NCBI GenBank assembly: GCA_045629945.1
Contig: JAZQSE010000036.1
Coordinates: forward strand, 1-6,060
From: UBA1765 sp045629945
Lineage (GTDB): Bacteria; Fibrobacterota; Fibrobacteria; Fibrobacterales; Fibrobacteraceae
DNA: 6,060 nt
Reading direction: 5' to 3'
Shown: piece by piece, positions 5,966 through 6,060 of the stretch
Layout of the letters: the number at the start of each line of letters is the position of its first letter
How positions within the stretch are numbered: the stretch's first letter is position 1
The notes under the pieces: model-generated
Databases searched by the model: none
Told to the model about the DNA's origin: nothing
The model's input: the letters and a program-made list of their open reading frames with translations, nothing else
Program-made: the position numbers and the translations under genes

Positions 5966-6060
5966 TCCGGCGGCGACCTACTCTCCCGGGCCCGGAGGCC
6001 AAGTACCATCGGCGACTATTGGCTTAACTACCGTGTTCGGAATGGGAACGGGTGTGACCC
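5966..6060 (-). rRNA. rrf: 5S ribosomal RNA, 3' part (5' end outside window)
   Basis: The minus strand contains the conserved 5S segments in order: CACCCGTTCCCATTCCGAAC with ACGGTAGTTAAGCC (loop B/C region), GATGGTACT, and GGGAGAGTAGGTCGCCGCC near the 3' end. About 95 bases are present; the first 15-25 bases, including the 5' strand of the terminal helix, lie beyond the right edge. The exact 3' end is estimated from the CCGCCGGA terminal stem strand and could be off by a few bases. Its GC content is far above that of the protein genes, as expected for rRNA in an AT-rich genome. The 23S gene would normally lie further right. Confidence 0.95.

Overview
The window is AT-rich and almost every base from 1 to 5743 is coding on the minus strand. 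Six genes in a row, all read right to left, look like one operon, lying just downstream of the end of an rRNA operon. Signal peptides, a TolC-type outer membrane protein and an MlaC-type periplasmic lipid carrier show a diderm (Gram-negative) bacterium. The sequence alone does not fix the phylum. A Fibrobacterota-like or similar anaerobic gut lineage fits the general look of the proteins, but that is a weak inference.

Layout in transcription order (high to low coordinates): the 3' part of a 5S rRNA gene (about 6060-5966), a strong intrinsic terminator (5960-5924), a 180-base AT-rich gap with possible -10 boxes, a GH57-family (4-alpha-glucanotransferase-like) protein that appears to have lost its catalytic residues (5743-3902), a membrane-anchored STAS-domain protein (3905-3216), a membrane-anchored lytic transglycosylase (3226-2519), a TolC-family outer membrane protein (2522-1158), an MlaC-family phospholipid-binding protein (1148-570), and the first 190 codons of an N-terminally anchored protein with a long charged linker that runs off the left edge (570-1). 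Neighbouring genes overlap by 1 to 11 bases, or are 9 bases apart, so translational coupling is likely throughout.

The gene set concerns the cell envelope. MlaC and TolC suggest lipid or small-molecule traffic between the membranes. The transglycosylase would open or remodel peptidoglycan. The STAS protein recalls MlaB, the STAS subunit of the Mla ABC transporter, but carries a transmembrane helix and a coiled coil. No ABC ATPase, permease or MCE protein is present in the window. The most interesting points are the apparent GH57 pseudoenzyme heading the operon, the STAS protein with Glu where the phosphoacceptor Ser normally lies, and the similar membrane-helix plus coiled-coil layout of the STAS and transglycosylase proteins. 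Together these suggest an inside-to-outside control unit for envelope remodelling; that function is inference.
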